This document shows, one piece after another, positions 17,061 to 26,169 of a DNA stretch of 35,000 bases (positions within the stretch are counted from its first letter, which is position 1; each line of letters starts with the position of its first letter). A program made the position numbers and the translations under genes. The DNA is from Prorocentrum cordatum. Lineage: Eukaryota; Sar; Dinophyceae; Prorocentrales; Prorocentraceae. The DNA is taken from positions 1,160,015 to 1,195,014 of the forward strand of contig CAUYUJ010021059.1 of NCBI GenBank assembly GCA_963575745.1, read 5' to 3'. Under the pieces are notes generated by a model. That model saw only the letters and a list, made by a program, of their open reading frames with translations, was not told the origin of the DNA and ran no database searches.

Positions 17061-17875
17061 ATGTTTTTACATGTCCAGGCCACCCAGTGGGGTATCTAAC
17101 ATGATTGTCCCGAATTGGCACCACGTTTTTCACGTGTCCAGGCCGCCCAGGGGGGTATCTAACATAGCGTCGGGCCCAACGCTGAATTATCAAGAAACGC
17201 ACGGGAGGCCGAAAAGCGCTACCCGAACACATATCCCAATACCGGAAAGTGACGCTGTCCTGCTCTGTAAAGGGGGTGGCGCTTGAGGGGCCTCTCCAGG
17301 GAAGGCAGCGCGAGGATGTCTCGAGCGGGAGCGCGAATTCAGCGTATCCAGACCACGCAGGGGGGTATCTAACATGGTTGTCCCGAGCTGGAACCACATG
17401 TTTTTAGATGTCCAGGCCACCCAAGGGGATATCTAACATGGCCGTCCCAAACTGGAACCCCGTGTTTTTACGTGTCCAGGCCACCCAGGGTGTATCTAAC
17501 ATTGTTGTCCCGAGCTGGCGCCACATGTTTTTACGTGTCCAGGCCTCTCAGGGGGGTATTGAACATGGCTGCCCCGAGCTTGAAACACGTGTTTTTACGT
17601 GTCCAGGCCACCCAGAGAGTGTATCTAACATGGTTGTCCCGAGCTGGCACCATGTGTTTTAACGTGTCCAGGCCACCCAGGGGTGTATCTAACATGGTTG
17701 TCCCGAGCTGGCACTCACGTGTTTTTAAATGTCCAGACCACCCAGGGGGGTATCTAACATGTTTGTCCAGAAGTTGAACCATAATTTTACGTGCCCAGGG
17801 CGCCCAGGGGGATATTCAACATGGCGGAGCCAGATGCTTGAACGTGTCCAGGCCACCCAGGGGGGTATCTAACAT
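17061..17875 (+). repeat. C array 1 (about 64-bp monomer)
   Basis: Monomers of about 64 bp: TTTTTACGTGTCCAGGCCAC, CCAGGGGGGTATCTAACATG, then GTTGTCCCGAGCTGGCACCA and CGTG. There are some eleven copies, interrupted at about 17165-17335 by unrelated sequence containing GATGTCTCGAGCGGGAGCG. The period is not a multiple of 3, so open frames change at each monomer. CACGTG-type palindromes occur at monomer junctions. Confidence 0.93.
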
Positions 17876-17998
17876 GGGTCTCCTGGGGCCTTCCTGGGGG
17901 CCTGGAACGGACGTCAAACATGAAGATGTGTTGAGGATGTCTCGAGGGAACCACTTGTTTTCACGTGACCAGCTCGCTCAGGCGGATGCCTAGCATAA
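17876..17998 (+). repeat. Linker module V, copy 1
   Basis: GGTCTCCTGGGGCCTTCCTG, then GGGGCCTGGAACGGACGTC, GATGTGTTGAGGATGTCTCG, AACCACTTGTTTTCACG and CAGGCGGATGCCTAGCAT. The second copy at 29306-29430 has the same order. Both are followed immediately by an A array and then U. Confidence 0.88.
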
Positions 17999-18138
17999 GG
18001 TGGCACGTCCATTGGCACGTTCCGTAGCACGCCCCCTTGGCACGTCCCGCGGTGCGTCCCCGTGGCACGTCCCTTGGCACGTCGCCTGGCGCGTCCCTTG
18101 GGACGTTTCGCGGCGCGTCCTCCTGGCATGCTCCCCTG
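17999..18138 (+). repeat. A array 2
   Basis: GGCACGTCC words, closely matching A array 1 over the last 100 bp (CGTAGCACGCCCCCTTGGCA, then CGTCCCGCGGTGCGTCCCCG). It ends TCCTCCTGGCATGCTCCCC. Confidence 0.92.
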
Positions 18139-18431
18139 TCAACTAGCTCTGGGGCAGCTACTATGTGCTCAGGCAGCTTGTCTTAAGATCCAGATCAGTT
18201 CGGTCAGGACTCGTCCGATACAAGGACTCGATCCACAACGCTACAGAGCACAATCGCGGCATGGCACATCGCAATTCAGCACGGCGCAGCACAGCACGTG
18301 GCACAGCCCTCGGCACGGTACATCGAGATCGATACATTCAGCATTGCGTTTGCCCGTCGCCGAATCAGGCGTCTTTGAAATGATGCCATGCCTTAAATTT
18401 CTATACAATTTTCCGGGTTCGTGGGTCGATC
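18139..18431 (+). repeat. Module U, copy 2
   Basis: A full-length copy to GGGTTCGTGGGTCGATC. It is followed by ATGATTTTTGTGTGCCATGG and the GATGTCTCGAGCGAAACG motif at 18478, rather than by an array. Confidence 0.92.
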
Positions 18432-18473
18432 ATGATTTTTGTGTGCCATGGCGTTTTCCGCGCGAAGAAATGG

Positions 18474-18520
18474 CGAGGATGTCTCGAGCGAAACGATTGT
18501 TTTGCAAAACTTGAGAGGCT
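18474..18520 (+). repeat. Dispersed GATGTCTCGAGCGAAACG motif with palindromic tail
   Basis: GGATGTCTCGAGCGAAACGA is followed by TTGTTTTGCAAAACTTGAGA. The motif contains two palindromes, CTCGAG and TTTTGCAAAA. It recurs at about 19026 and 26106 with the same tail, and without the tail at about a dozen places between 15.6 and 30.7 kb. Confidence 0.82.
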
Positions 18521-18554
18521 TCGACGCCCCAAAAAGCTCAGGTGCTTTTGGGAC

Positions 18555-18702
18555 TGCGGAAGTGCATGAAAACACGTGAGTTCCAACCGCCCGAGAGCGG
18601 GATAAGCGTGAAGACACTTGGGTCCCTACAGCCCCAGAGCGGGACGAGCGTGACAACGCGTGGGTCCTTAACGCCCAAAGCGGGACAAGCGTGAAAACAC
18701 AT
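18555..18702 (+). repeat. B array 3 (diverged)
   Basis: Three to four diverged 42-bp monomers (GCATGAAAACACGTGAGTTC, CAACCGCCCGAGAGCGGGAT), ending in GTGAAAACACATCTTCCCGG where the D head begins. Confidence 0.88.
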
Positions 18703-18800
18703 CTTCCCGGAAAGGGCTGAAGCCCAGGGTTCTCTTTTAGATGGTTTACTTCCAGTTTGGACTTGAAGAGGGCCGGCTGATTTCCGCTCGATAAAAAATA
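18703..18800 (+). repeat. Module D, copy 2 (head only)
   Basis: CCCGGAAAGGGCTGAAGCCC, GGTTCTCTTTTAGATGG, CTTGAAGAGGGCCGGC and CTCGATAAAAAATAATG. It breaks off after about 100 bp relative to copies 1 and 4. Confidence 0.8.
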
Positions 18801-18867
18801 ATGTAAAGTCCAGTTCGGCGTGAAACAAATGCGTTTCGCGCGACACGGAGAAGCGTCCCGCGCGCAG

Positions 18868-19090
18868 GAATTCCGAGGATGTCTCGCGCGTGCCGCGTCC
18901 CGCGCGCAGGAATTTCGAGGATGTCTCGACTAATTCGCTTGTTTTGTTCAGGATTTCCTTGGCCACACAAGAGTTTTCGCGTGCCCGCTCGAGGATGGTG
19001 CGCCCCCCGCGCCAAAACATTGAGGATGTCTCGAGCGAAACGCTTGTTTTGCAAAACTTGAAGGACCTGGGCGCCCCAGGAGGCCCTGGG
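18868..19090 (+). repeat. Cluster of GGATGTCTCG motifs
   Basis: Three copies of GAGGATGTCTCG at about 18876, 18916 and 19022. The first two sit in a local 40-bp duplication with CCGCGCGCAGGAATT. GCGTGCCCGCTCGAGGATGG at about 18977 recurs at 33339 with a similar flank. A CTTGTTTTGCAAAACTTGA tail and GGCGCCCCAGGAGGCCC lead into array E. Confidence 0.82.
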
Positions 19091-19775
19091 AGCGCGGACG
19101 CGGCGTAATCTGCGAGGGGTCGTTGCGTTTGGAGCGTGGACCACGTGTAATTTGCGAGGGATCGTGGCCCTTGGAGCGCGGGCGCAGCGTAATTCACGAA
19201 GGGTCGGGGCCTTGGGAGTTCGGACGCAGCGTGATTTACGAGGGATTGTGGCCCTTGGAGCGCGGGCGCAGCGTAAAATATGTTGGATCGGGGCCCTGGG
19301 GGCTCGGACGCAGCGTAATGTACGATGGATCGTGGCCCTGGGAGCGCGGACGCAGCGTAATTTACAAGGGGTCGGGGCCCTGGGAGCGCGACCCCAATGT
19401 AATGTACGATGGTTCGTGGCCCTGGGAGCGCGGACGCAGTGTAATTTACAAGGGATCGTGGCCCTGGGAGCGCGACCCCAGTGTAATTTACGAGGGATCG
19501 CGGCAGTGCGAGCGCGGACCTTGCGTTTTGTGCAAAGGATCGTGGCCCTGTGAGCGCGGGCGCAGCGTAAATTACGAAGGATCGTGGCCCTTGGAGTGCG
19601 GGCGCAGCGTAATTTACGAGGGGTCGGGGCCCTGGGAGCGCGAACCCAGTGTAATCTACGAGGGATCGGGGCCCTTGGAGCGCGGGCGCAGTGTGAATAG
19701 TTAAGGTTCGTGGCCCTAGGAATGCGGACGCAGCTTGATTTATGAGAGGTCGTGACAGCTGGAGCGGGGGCGCAG
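19091..19775 (+). repeat. E array 1 (42-bp monomer)
   Basis: About sixteen monomers of 42 bp: GGACGCAGCGTAATTTACGA, GGGATCGTGGCCCTGGGAGC, GC. Measured repeats end at 19190, 19232 and 19274, so the period is exact there. One plus-strand frame is open for almost 600 bp (14-residue repeat about GSWPWERGRSVIYE). Open frames also occur in other phases and on the minus strand, so length alone does not show coding. Confidence 0.94.
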
Positions 19776-19784
19776 CATGATTTT

Positions 19785-20008
19785 GGAGCACGTTCCTTGG
19801 CACGTTCCGTGGGGCGTCCCTTGGCGAGTCCCCCTGGCACGTCGCGTGGCGCGTCCCTTGGCACATCCCGTGGCACATCCATTGGCACGTTCGGTAGCGC
19901 GTCCCCTTGGCACGTCCCGCGGTGCGACCCCATGGCACGTCGCCTGGCACGTTGCCTGGCGAGTCCCTTGGGACGTTTCGCGGCGCGTCCTCCTGGCATG
20001 TCCCCCTG
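19785..20008 (+). repeat. A array 3
   Basis: GGCACGTTCC/GGCGCGTCCC words, about 220 bp, entered from the E array by GGAGCACGTTCC and ending TCCTCCTGGCATGTCCCCC before U. Confidence 0.92.
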
Positions 20009-20297
20009 TCAATTAGCTCTGGGGCAGCTACTACGTGTTCAGGTAGCTCGAGCTTAAGATCCAGATCACTTCGGTCAGGACTCGGATGCAAAGGAGGACT
20101 CGATCCACAATGCTATAGAGCACAATCGCGGCATGGCACATCGCAATTCAGCACGGTGCAGCACAGTACAGCCCTCGGCAGGGTACATCAAGATCGATAC
20201 ACTTAGCATTGCATTTGCCCGTCACCCAATCAGGTGTCTTTGGAAACGTTGCCATGCGTTACATTTCTATATTCCTTTCCGGGTTCGTGGGTCGATC
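20009..20297 (+). repeat. Module U, copy 3
   Basis: Full-length copy, TCAATTAGCTCTGGGGCAGC to GGGTTCGTGGGTCGATC. It is followed by AGTTTTTTTACAGCCCAGGG and the B array. Confidence 0.92.
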
Positions 20298-20309
20298 AGT
20301 TTTTTTACA

Positions 20310-21225
20310 GCCCAGGGCGAGACAACCATGAAGACACATGGGTTCCTAACGCCCCAGAGCGGGACAAGCGTAAAAAAGCATAAAGGGGGTCTTAATGCCC
20401 CAGAGCGGGACAAGCATGAAAACGCGTGGGTCCCTAACGCCCCAGAGCGGGACACGCATGAAAACGCTTGGGTTTCTAACGCCCCAGTGCGCGACAAGTG
20501 TGTAAACACATGGGTTCCTACGGCCCAGGGCGGGACAAGCGTAACAACACATGCGTTCCTAACGCCCCAGAGCGGGACAAGCGTGAAGAAGCGTGGGTTC
20601 CTAACGCCCCACAGCGGGACATGCGGGACAACACATGGGCTCCTGACGCCCCAGGGCGGGGCATGTGTGAAAACACGTGGGTTTTAACGCCTCAGGGCGG
20701 GACACGCGTGAAAACGCGTGGGTTCCTAACGCCCCAGAGCGGGACAACGGTGAAGCCCATTGGTTCCTAACGCCCCAGAGCGAGACAAGCAACAAGCGTG
20801 AAAACGCATGGGTTTCGAACGCGCCGGAGCGGGACAAGGGTGAACAGATTTGGGATCACAACACGCCAAGGCGGGACACGCTATGAATAGATGGCGGGAC
20901 AAGCGTGAAAACACATGCGGTCCCAGCGCTTCAGAGCGGGACAAGTATGGATACACATGGGGTTCCAACGCCACAGAGCGGGACGAGCGTGTCAACACAT
21001 GGGTTCTTTATGCCCCAGAGTTGGACAAGCGTGGAAACACGTGGGTTCCTCATGCCCCAGAGCGGGACAGGCGTGACAACACATGGGCTCCTAACCCCCC
21101 AGTGCGGGAAAGGGGTAAACACACGCGGGTGCCTGACGCGTAAGGGCGGGACAAACGTGTAAACACGTAGGTTCCTTACAGACCAGAGCGGGACAAGCGT
21201 AAAGACGCGTGGGTTCCTAGCAGCC
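20310..21225 (+). repeat. B array 4 (largest, 42-bp monomer)
   Basis: About 21-22 monomers of GCGTGAAAACACATGGGTTC, CTAACGCCCCAGAGCGGGAC, AA with indels. Insertions such as CAAGCAACAAGCG near 20785 change the reading frame, so the open frame switches between phases. It ends at TTCCTAGCAGCCGATCGGC before a CTC tract. Confidence 0.94.
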
Positions 21226-21235
21226 GATCGGCAAG

Positions 21236-21303
21236 TTCCTCCTCCTTCCCCTCTGCTCCCTCCCCCTTGTCCTCCTCCTCCTCCTCCTCCTCCTCCTCCT
21301 CCT
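21236..21303. repeat. CTC polypyrimidine tract
   Basis: (CTC)n with C runs, immediately after the B array. The following bases (CCCCCTTTTTTGCCTCCCCC) stay pyrimidine-rich to about 21345. Confidence 0.93.
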
Positions 21304-21344
21304 TCCCCCTTTTTTGCCTCCCCCCCTTCTCCCCATTCGGCCTT

Positions 21345-22020
21345 TCCTTCCTGATCCTTGTCGCCCTCCTCGTCGTCCCCCTCCTGCTGCAGCCTCATCC
21401 AGCCGCTCCTCTGCGCAGTGCCGTGGCATCCGCAGCTTTGCGTCAGCCCGCGAGCCTGGCGGGCATCCGTGCTTTTCTGATACCCGAAGCCCACATGCAC
21501 GCCTGAGGGCCGAAGGCGGTCCGCGCTGTGGTCGGGTAGTCCTGAGGGCCGGGGGCTCTCGGAGCGGGCGGGCGCTGCGTAGCGGGGGGCGATGTATCGG
21601 GGGGACAAAGGAACGTGCACCTTTTGTGTCCGGAAGAGGCCCTAGAAGGGCCACCCTGGGGCAAACAAGGGGCACGACAGGTGCACGCTTTCCCCCTCCC
21701 CCATCTATCGACCCCCCCCCCGCATTGAGCAACGCCCGGAGCGGGAGGAAGTGGGGGAAGTGGGGCAGAAGGATAAGGGGAGCGAACAGGAGTAGGGGTC
21801 GATTGTGTATAACAGCAGCCGAAGGGTTCGCACACTGCCAGAACTGCCCAGCTGATCGAAGGCTCGAGAGAAGGCGAACATCAGCAGCGGCAGAGGGGGG
21901 ATCAAGAGAAGCAGGAGGACGACGCGACGACGACAATGAGAGACGCCCCAGGGCCAGAGAGTGGCCCGTCGCAGGGCCGCCTTCCCCTCCTTTCCCACTG
22001 TTCCCCCCCCCCCCCCCCCC
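21345..22020. other. Non-repetitive GC-rich segment, open in several frames
   Basis: Open on plus (21314-22117) and on both minus frames (21217-22062, 20931-21620). Each reading has some protein-like stretches, such as minus GVHVGFGYQKSTDARQARG and plus LCITAAEGFAHCQNCPADRR. None is recognisable. Because all are open at once, I cannot pick a coding strand. A run of about 20 C lies at 22003-22022. Confidence 0.45.
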
Positions 22021-22025
22021 CCGGG

Positions 22026-22120
22026 AAAGGTCCAGATCCCAACTGGACGGTCCAGATCCCAACTACACGGTCCAAATCCCACGCGGTGTAATAAAACCGG
22101 AACTGCCCAGATCCTAACCA
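22026..22120 (-). repeat. Short tandem M, left inverted copy
   Basis: Three 20-bp direct copies of ACGGTCCAGATCCCAACT, then AACCGGAACTGCCCAGATCC. Reverse-complemented, it aligns with 23302-23346 (GGTTGGGATCTGGACAGTCC). The two copies bound the degenerate arrays between them. Confidence 0.75.
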
Positions 22121-22184
22121 ATTCTGTTTGACCTTCCAAGCGTTTGAAGTGTTTAAAGGCGGTACATATGCATTTCATAAGCGT

Positions 22185-22850
22185 TTCCTGGGCGTTTCCT
22201 CGGCTTCGTCCGTGCATCCTGAGGATTTCTGAAGGATTCCCCAGGGATCTCCTGAGAGGTCCCTGAAGATTCCTCAAGGATTTTGCAGGATTCTGGATGA
22301 TTTCTGAGGATTCCTTCGGTTTTCGGTGGGCTTCTGAGGCTTCTCTGCGGATTCCTGACAGATTCCTGAAGGATTCCTCAGGGACTATTGATATTGAGGA
22401 CTCCTCATGGATTCCTGTTGGATTTCTATTAATTCTTAAGGGTTTATGAGGATTCCTGAAAATTCCTTGGGAATCCTCAGGGGGAAGCCCTTGGGAATCC
22501 TCAGGGACTTTACGGAGTTCCAAGCGGCTTCCTGCGGGATTCCTGAGGATTCCTGTGGGATCTCTTGGCGATTCTTGAGCTTCCGGATGGATTTCTAATA
22601 ATGGAGGGATTCCTCAAGAATTCCTGACGGTTTCCTGGTGGATTTCATTTTGGGTTGTTGAAGGATTCCGTCAGATTCCTGACGGACACCCGAGGGATTC
22701 TTGAGGGGGTCTTGAATATGTGTCTAATGCTTCCTATGGTTTCCTGAAGGATTCCTGCGGCTTCCTGAAGTTTCCGGAGGTCCCTTCAGGATTCAGGATT
22801 CTTGGGTTATTCTTGAGGGATTCCTGAGGGTTCCTGAAGCATGTTTATAG
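22185..22850 (+). repeat. Degenerate array J (GGATTCCTGA words)
   Basis: About 660 bp of diverged 10-14 bp words around GGATTCCTGA and GGATTTCTG, with no fixed period. ORFs on the minus strand (PEDSQGIFRNPHKPLRINRN) are built from the words and are not called. Confidence 0.88.
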
Positions 22851-22865
22851 GATTCGATTGGATTC

Positions 22866-23080
22866 TTAAGGAGTGTCTACCGTCACAGACGTGTCATATA
22901 CGTTGCGTATATGTGTCGTGTACGTTGGGCCTGAGGTCCGCATGCGTTTTTGAATTATTCGGCATACATTTCGTATGCGCTGTTTTCTTAATGTTCGGAT
23001 GCGCGTCCCATCCGTGTCGGATATGCTTGTGTCAAGTCCCGCAGACGTGTCGTATACGTTCGTATCCATTGCCGTCTTGG
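22866..23080 (+). repeat. Degenerate array K (TCGTATACGTT words)
   Basis: Words such as GTGTCATATACGTTGCGTAT, TTTCGTATGCGCTG and GTGTCGTATACGTTCGTATC, rich in the palindromes GTATAC and CGTACG-like steps. It is about 210 bp long, lies next to array J and is AT-richer than most of the window. Confidence 0.75.
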
Positions 23081-23301
23081 GGTGCCTTTGCGCCTATATG
23101 AAGCCCTCCTAGATCATGTAGGTTGAAAGACAGATCAACCATTAAAAGACAACTCAACAACATCACGCAGTGGAGCTGTCTAGATCCCAGCTGCGCACTA
23201 TGAAAAGCGAGCGAGTTCCCCTAAGGGAAACCATTTGGCTTTCACTGCCAAGACGATCATGCAAAAACAAAGCTGACAAAGCTTTGCGTAGCTGTGTCTG
23301 G

Positions 23302-23346
23302 CGGTTGGGATCTGGACAGTCCGGTTGTGATTTGGACCGTCTGGTT
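23302..23346 (+). repeat. Short tandem M, right copy
   Basis: GGTTGGGATCTGGACAGTCC, then GGTTGTGATTTGGACCGTC. It is inverse to 22026-22120 and direct relative to 456-548. Confidence 0.75.
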
Positions 23347-23349
23347 GAT

Positions 23350-23755
23350 CCTTCGGCTCGCCTCCCCACTCCTTCCCTCTCCGCCCTCCTCCCGTCCTTC
23401 ACCCCTCATCAGGGCTTGTTTCCCTGTCTTCCTCTTCCTGATCTGTGTGTTTCGTATTGCCATCTACCTTTGCGTTTCCACTCCCCTTTCTTTGGTTTTC
23501 TGATGCCTCCTTCCCCTGCATCATGCGACTCCAACTCTTGCTCGTCTTGATTTCCCTCCTGCCTCCTCCTGCCCTCCTTGTCCGTCTGTCCTCCCCCCAC
23601 CTTTTGATGCTTACCCTTTATCTGTAAGGGCTTCGCCCTCTGCCGCCAGCCCCCCCTCTGTCACAATGAGAGCCATGCTGGAAGTGCCTGCGCTGTTTTG
23701 AGAACTTCTGGGAAGCAAGCACCTCGAGATGCTGGAGTGTGTGTTGAAAGCTTTT
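23350..23755. other. Pyrimidine-rich DNA, no gene recognised
   Basis: CT-rich sequence with a small hydrophobic ORF from an ATG at 23524 (MRLQLLLVLISLLPPPALL). The hydrophobicity follows from CTC/CTT codons, so it is not called. No repeat unit seen. Confidence 0.5.
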
Positions 23756-23759
23756 TCTC

Positions 23760-24645
23760 CTTCCCGGAGCGCGAATCTGCTGCAATCTGCGGGGTTCGTG
23801 GCCTCTGGAGCGCGAGACTTGCGTGAGTTACCGGAGATCGGGTCCTCGGGAGTGCGCTGGTACCGAGCTTGCAGAAGATCATGGCCTTAGGAGCCCGAAG
23901 CTCATGTCGTTTCCCAGCGGCTCTGGCACTGGGAGCGCGAGTCTGGCGTAATGTAAGGGGGATGTTGGCCTCGAGCGCGAATCTTGCGTGACTTGCAACA
24001 CATTTTGGCATCGGGAGCGCGATCCTGGCGTAATTTACAAGGGAGGTTGGCCTCGGGCGCGAATCTGGCGCGATTTGCAACAGATTTTCGCCTCGGGAGC
24101 GCGAATCTGGAGTAACTTGCAATTGACCCTTGTATGATTTGCAATGGGTTCTGACCGTCGGAGCGCGAAATTATTTAATCTACACGGGGTTCTTGCCTCG
24201 GGAGCGCGGGTCTTTCGTAATTTTCTGTGGAGTTTGGCCTTGGAAGCGCGAGCACGTCGTGAATCACTGCGGATCGTGGCCTCGGGAAAGGGAATCCAGG
24301 GCGATTGACAACGGATTGTAGCCTCGGGAGAGCGAACACAGCGTCATTTGCAAGGGATCGTGGCCTTGGGAACGCGCGCCCAGCGTACTTTGCAAAGGGT
24401 CGTGGCCTCGGGGGCGCGCATCTGGTGTAATTTGCAAAGGATCATGGCGTCGGGGGCGCGAGCCAAGAGTAATTTACGGAGGGTCGTGGTGTCGGGGGGG
24501 CGAATAGAGTGTGATTTAGTGGGTATCGTGGCCTCGGGGACGTGAGTCGGCGTAATGTACGAAGAATCGTTGCCTCGGGAATGTGAGTCCGGAGTACTTT
24601 ACGAGGGATCATTGTTTCGGGTGCGCGAAGCTGATTCATTTTGTC
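23760..24645 (+). repeat. E array 2 (diverged 42-bp monomer)
   Basis: About twenty monomers, diverged from E array 1: GCCTCGGGAGCGCGAATCTG, GCGTAATTTGCAACAGATTT, TC. It shares the GGAGCGCG, CGTAATTT and GGATCGTGGCC elements. Some monomers are a few bases shorter, so no single frame stays open throughout. Confidence 0.9.
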
Positions 24646-25004
24646 GTGTCCCAGGGCCGCCCCGAAGTCTAGAGCACGCGATTAGGGGGCGGTGCAATGC
24701 TGGTTTTCAGTGCCCCCCCTCGCGCAAACAGTAAGAATTTACAGTGGGAAGCGCATCATGGAACTACAGCCTTGGAGATTGAGAACTGGAACTGGAGCGC
24801 GTCACAGGCAACCCCACCCCCGCAGCCTGGTAGTCCCACGAGGGGGCTGGCGGAGCTGTCCTGTGTCCTCCCACCTCCCGCCGTCTCCTCCTGCCTCCCG
24901 CCTCCTCCTCCGCCCCCTCGCCCCGGCTCCCAGAGCCGCGCAGGCCGGGATGAGAGCCGCCGCCTGGCTGGCCGTGTGGGCCGCGGCGCAGGACACGAAG
25001 AGAG
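24646..25004 (+). other. Non-repetitive lead into GGA tract, with possible signal-peptide start
   Basis: Pyrimidine-rich DNA (about 24860-24925) ends in CCCCGGCTCCCAG, an acceptor-like site. Twenty-odd bases later an ATG at 24950 opens MRAAAWLAVWAAAQDTKRGG, which resembles a short signal peptide with an Ala-X-Ala-type end. It then enters the GGA tract and becomes poly-Arg. Without a donor or downstream exon this is only suggestive, so I do not call a gene. Confidence 0.35.
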
Positions 25005-25185
25005 GAGGGGGGAGGAGGAGGAGGAGGGGGAGGAGGAGGAGGAGGAGGAGGAGGAGGAGGAGGGGGGAGGAGGAGGAGGAGGAGGAGGAGGAGGAAAAGG
25101 AAGAGGAGCAGGAGGAGTAGTAGCAGCAGCAGCAGGAGGAGGAGGAGGAGGAGGAGGAGGAGGAGGAGGAGGAGGAGGAGGGAGT
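25005..25185. repeat. GGA polypurine tract with AGC insert
   Basis: About 180 bp (GAG/GGA)n, interrupted near 25117-25135 by TAGTAGCAGCAGCAGCAG. Confidence 0.95.
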
Positions 25186-25634
25186 GCGACATTTTCCGCA
25201 GCAGAGCAGCAGAAGAAGGATCGGCGGCGAGCCCAGGGGCCCAGAGGGGGAAGAGATAGGGGGATGGGCCTCCTCAGAGGGCGGCGGGGCCTCTCAGAGG
25301 CGCCCGCGGCTTCTGAAAGGTTCTCTGTGCCTTCTCGAAGGCCCAGAACACTTCTCGGAAGGCCCGAGGCCTTCCGAGCCTTCTGAGAACGTTCACCCCC
25401 TCTCACTTCCCCCCTGGGCGCACCCCCCAGGAGGAGGAGGGGGGGGGTGGAAGGCAACCAGAGAGCCGCAGACCGTGAGCAGCGATGTGCAGTTCGCTGC
25501 ACGTGTGTATGCAGCACGTGGCCGGTGCTCACCTCCTGCAGGAGCACCCTGGGGCCACGAGCGCCCGAGCAGCGGCGACAGAAACACCTGGTTGTCGCGT
25601 GGTTCGGATGGGAAGGGAGGGGAAGGGGGATCGG
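25186..25634. other. Mixed sequence with perfect hairpin; no gene recognised
   Basis: At 25310-25390 there are TTCTCGGAAGGCC-like words related to the 2405-2700 array. CTCGGAAGGCC at 25354-25364 and GGCCTTCCGAG at 25368-25378 form a perfect 11-bp stem with a CGA loop. The rest is open in several frames without recognisable protein. Confidence 0.5.
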
Positions 25635-25793
25635 AAGGTGGAGGAGGAGGAGGAGGAGGAGGAGGAGGAGAAGGAGGAGGAGGAGGAGAAGGAGGAGGAG
25701 AGGAAGCGGGGGCAGATGGGAGGAGGAGGAAGAAGAGGAGGAGGAGGAGGAGGGGGAGCGTGTGGAGGAGGAGGGGGAGGAGAAGGAGGTATC
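25635..25793. repeat. GGA polypurine tract
   Basis: (GGA)n with AA and C interruptions, about 160 bp. It ends at GGTATCGCATTTCCTGG, where module D starts. Confidence 0.94.
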
Positions 25794-25795
25794 GC

Positions 25796-26068
25796 ATTTC
25801 CTGGAAAGGGCGCGGGCCCAGGTTTCTCTTTTAGGGCTTCCCCCCGGAATCGACGGGCGTAGGGCCGGTGGAATTTTTCTGCGATAGATAACAAGGTCGC
25901 GTAGGGCCAGCGGAATTGAGTTTTGAGGATGTCCCTAGCGAAACGTTCGTTGTTGCATAATGTGTTGAGGATGTCTCGAGCGAAACGTTTGTTTTGTGCT
26001 ATAGATTGTTCCTCTCCTGGGGACCAGAATTCAGAGGATGTCTCAGGTGAAATGCTTGTTTGCACGTG
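25796..26068 (+). repeat. Module D, copy 3
   Basis: CCTGGAAAGGGCGCGGGCCC, TTCTCTTTTAGGGC, GTAGGGCCGGTGGAATT, GATGTCCCTAGCGAAACG, GATGTCTCGAGCGAAACG, CTCCTGGGGACCAGAATTC and GAGGATGTCTCAGGTG. The order is the same as copies 1 and 4, but the C-rich lead and B array are missing. It runs into more GATGTCTCGAG motifs instead. Confidence 0.88.
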
Positions 26069-26150
26069 CCCAAGTCTTGAGGATGTCTCGAGCGAGACGC
26101 TTCGAGGATGTCTCGAGTGAACCGCTTGTTTTGCAAAACTCGAGCGGCCT
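26069..26150 (+). repeat. GATGTCTCGAGCGA motif pair with TTTTGCAAAA tail
   Basis: GAGGATGTCTCGAGCGAGACG, written here as two overlapping parts GAGGATGTCTCG and CGAGCGAGACG, at about 26070. A second copy at about 26104 is followed by CTTGTTTTGCAAAACTCGAG. GGGCGCCCCAGGATGCCC follows, equivalent to the join into E array 1 at 19070. Confidence 0.8.
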
Positions 26151-26169
26151 GGGCGCCCCAGGATGCCCA

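Noticed and set aside
17040-17062. GGGTTCGTGGGTCGATC as a possible tRNA T-arm (B box)
   Set aside because: No acceptor, D-arm or anticodon stem can be built around it, and it recurs only as the end of module U.
19123-19704. 193-codon plus-strand ORF with a 14-residue repeat
   Set aside because: A 42-bp monomer without stops keeps a frame open automatically. Other phases and the opposite strand are also open. Kept as a finding about period, not as a gene.
18538-20091. 517-codon minus-strand ORF across B, D, E and A modules
   Set aside because: It crosses several unrelated satellite modules, and its periodic Ala/Pro/Arg-rich text mirrors the 42-bp E monomer. No start context or domain.
23524-23627. 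Hydrophobic mini-ORF resembling a signal peptide
   Set aside because: Hydrophobicity is explained by pyrimidine-rich CTC/CTT codons, and there is no non-hydrophobic continuation.
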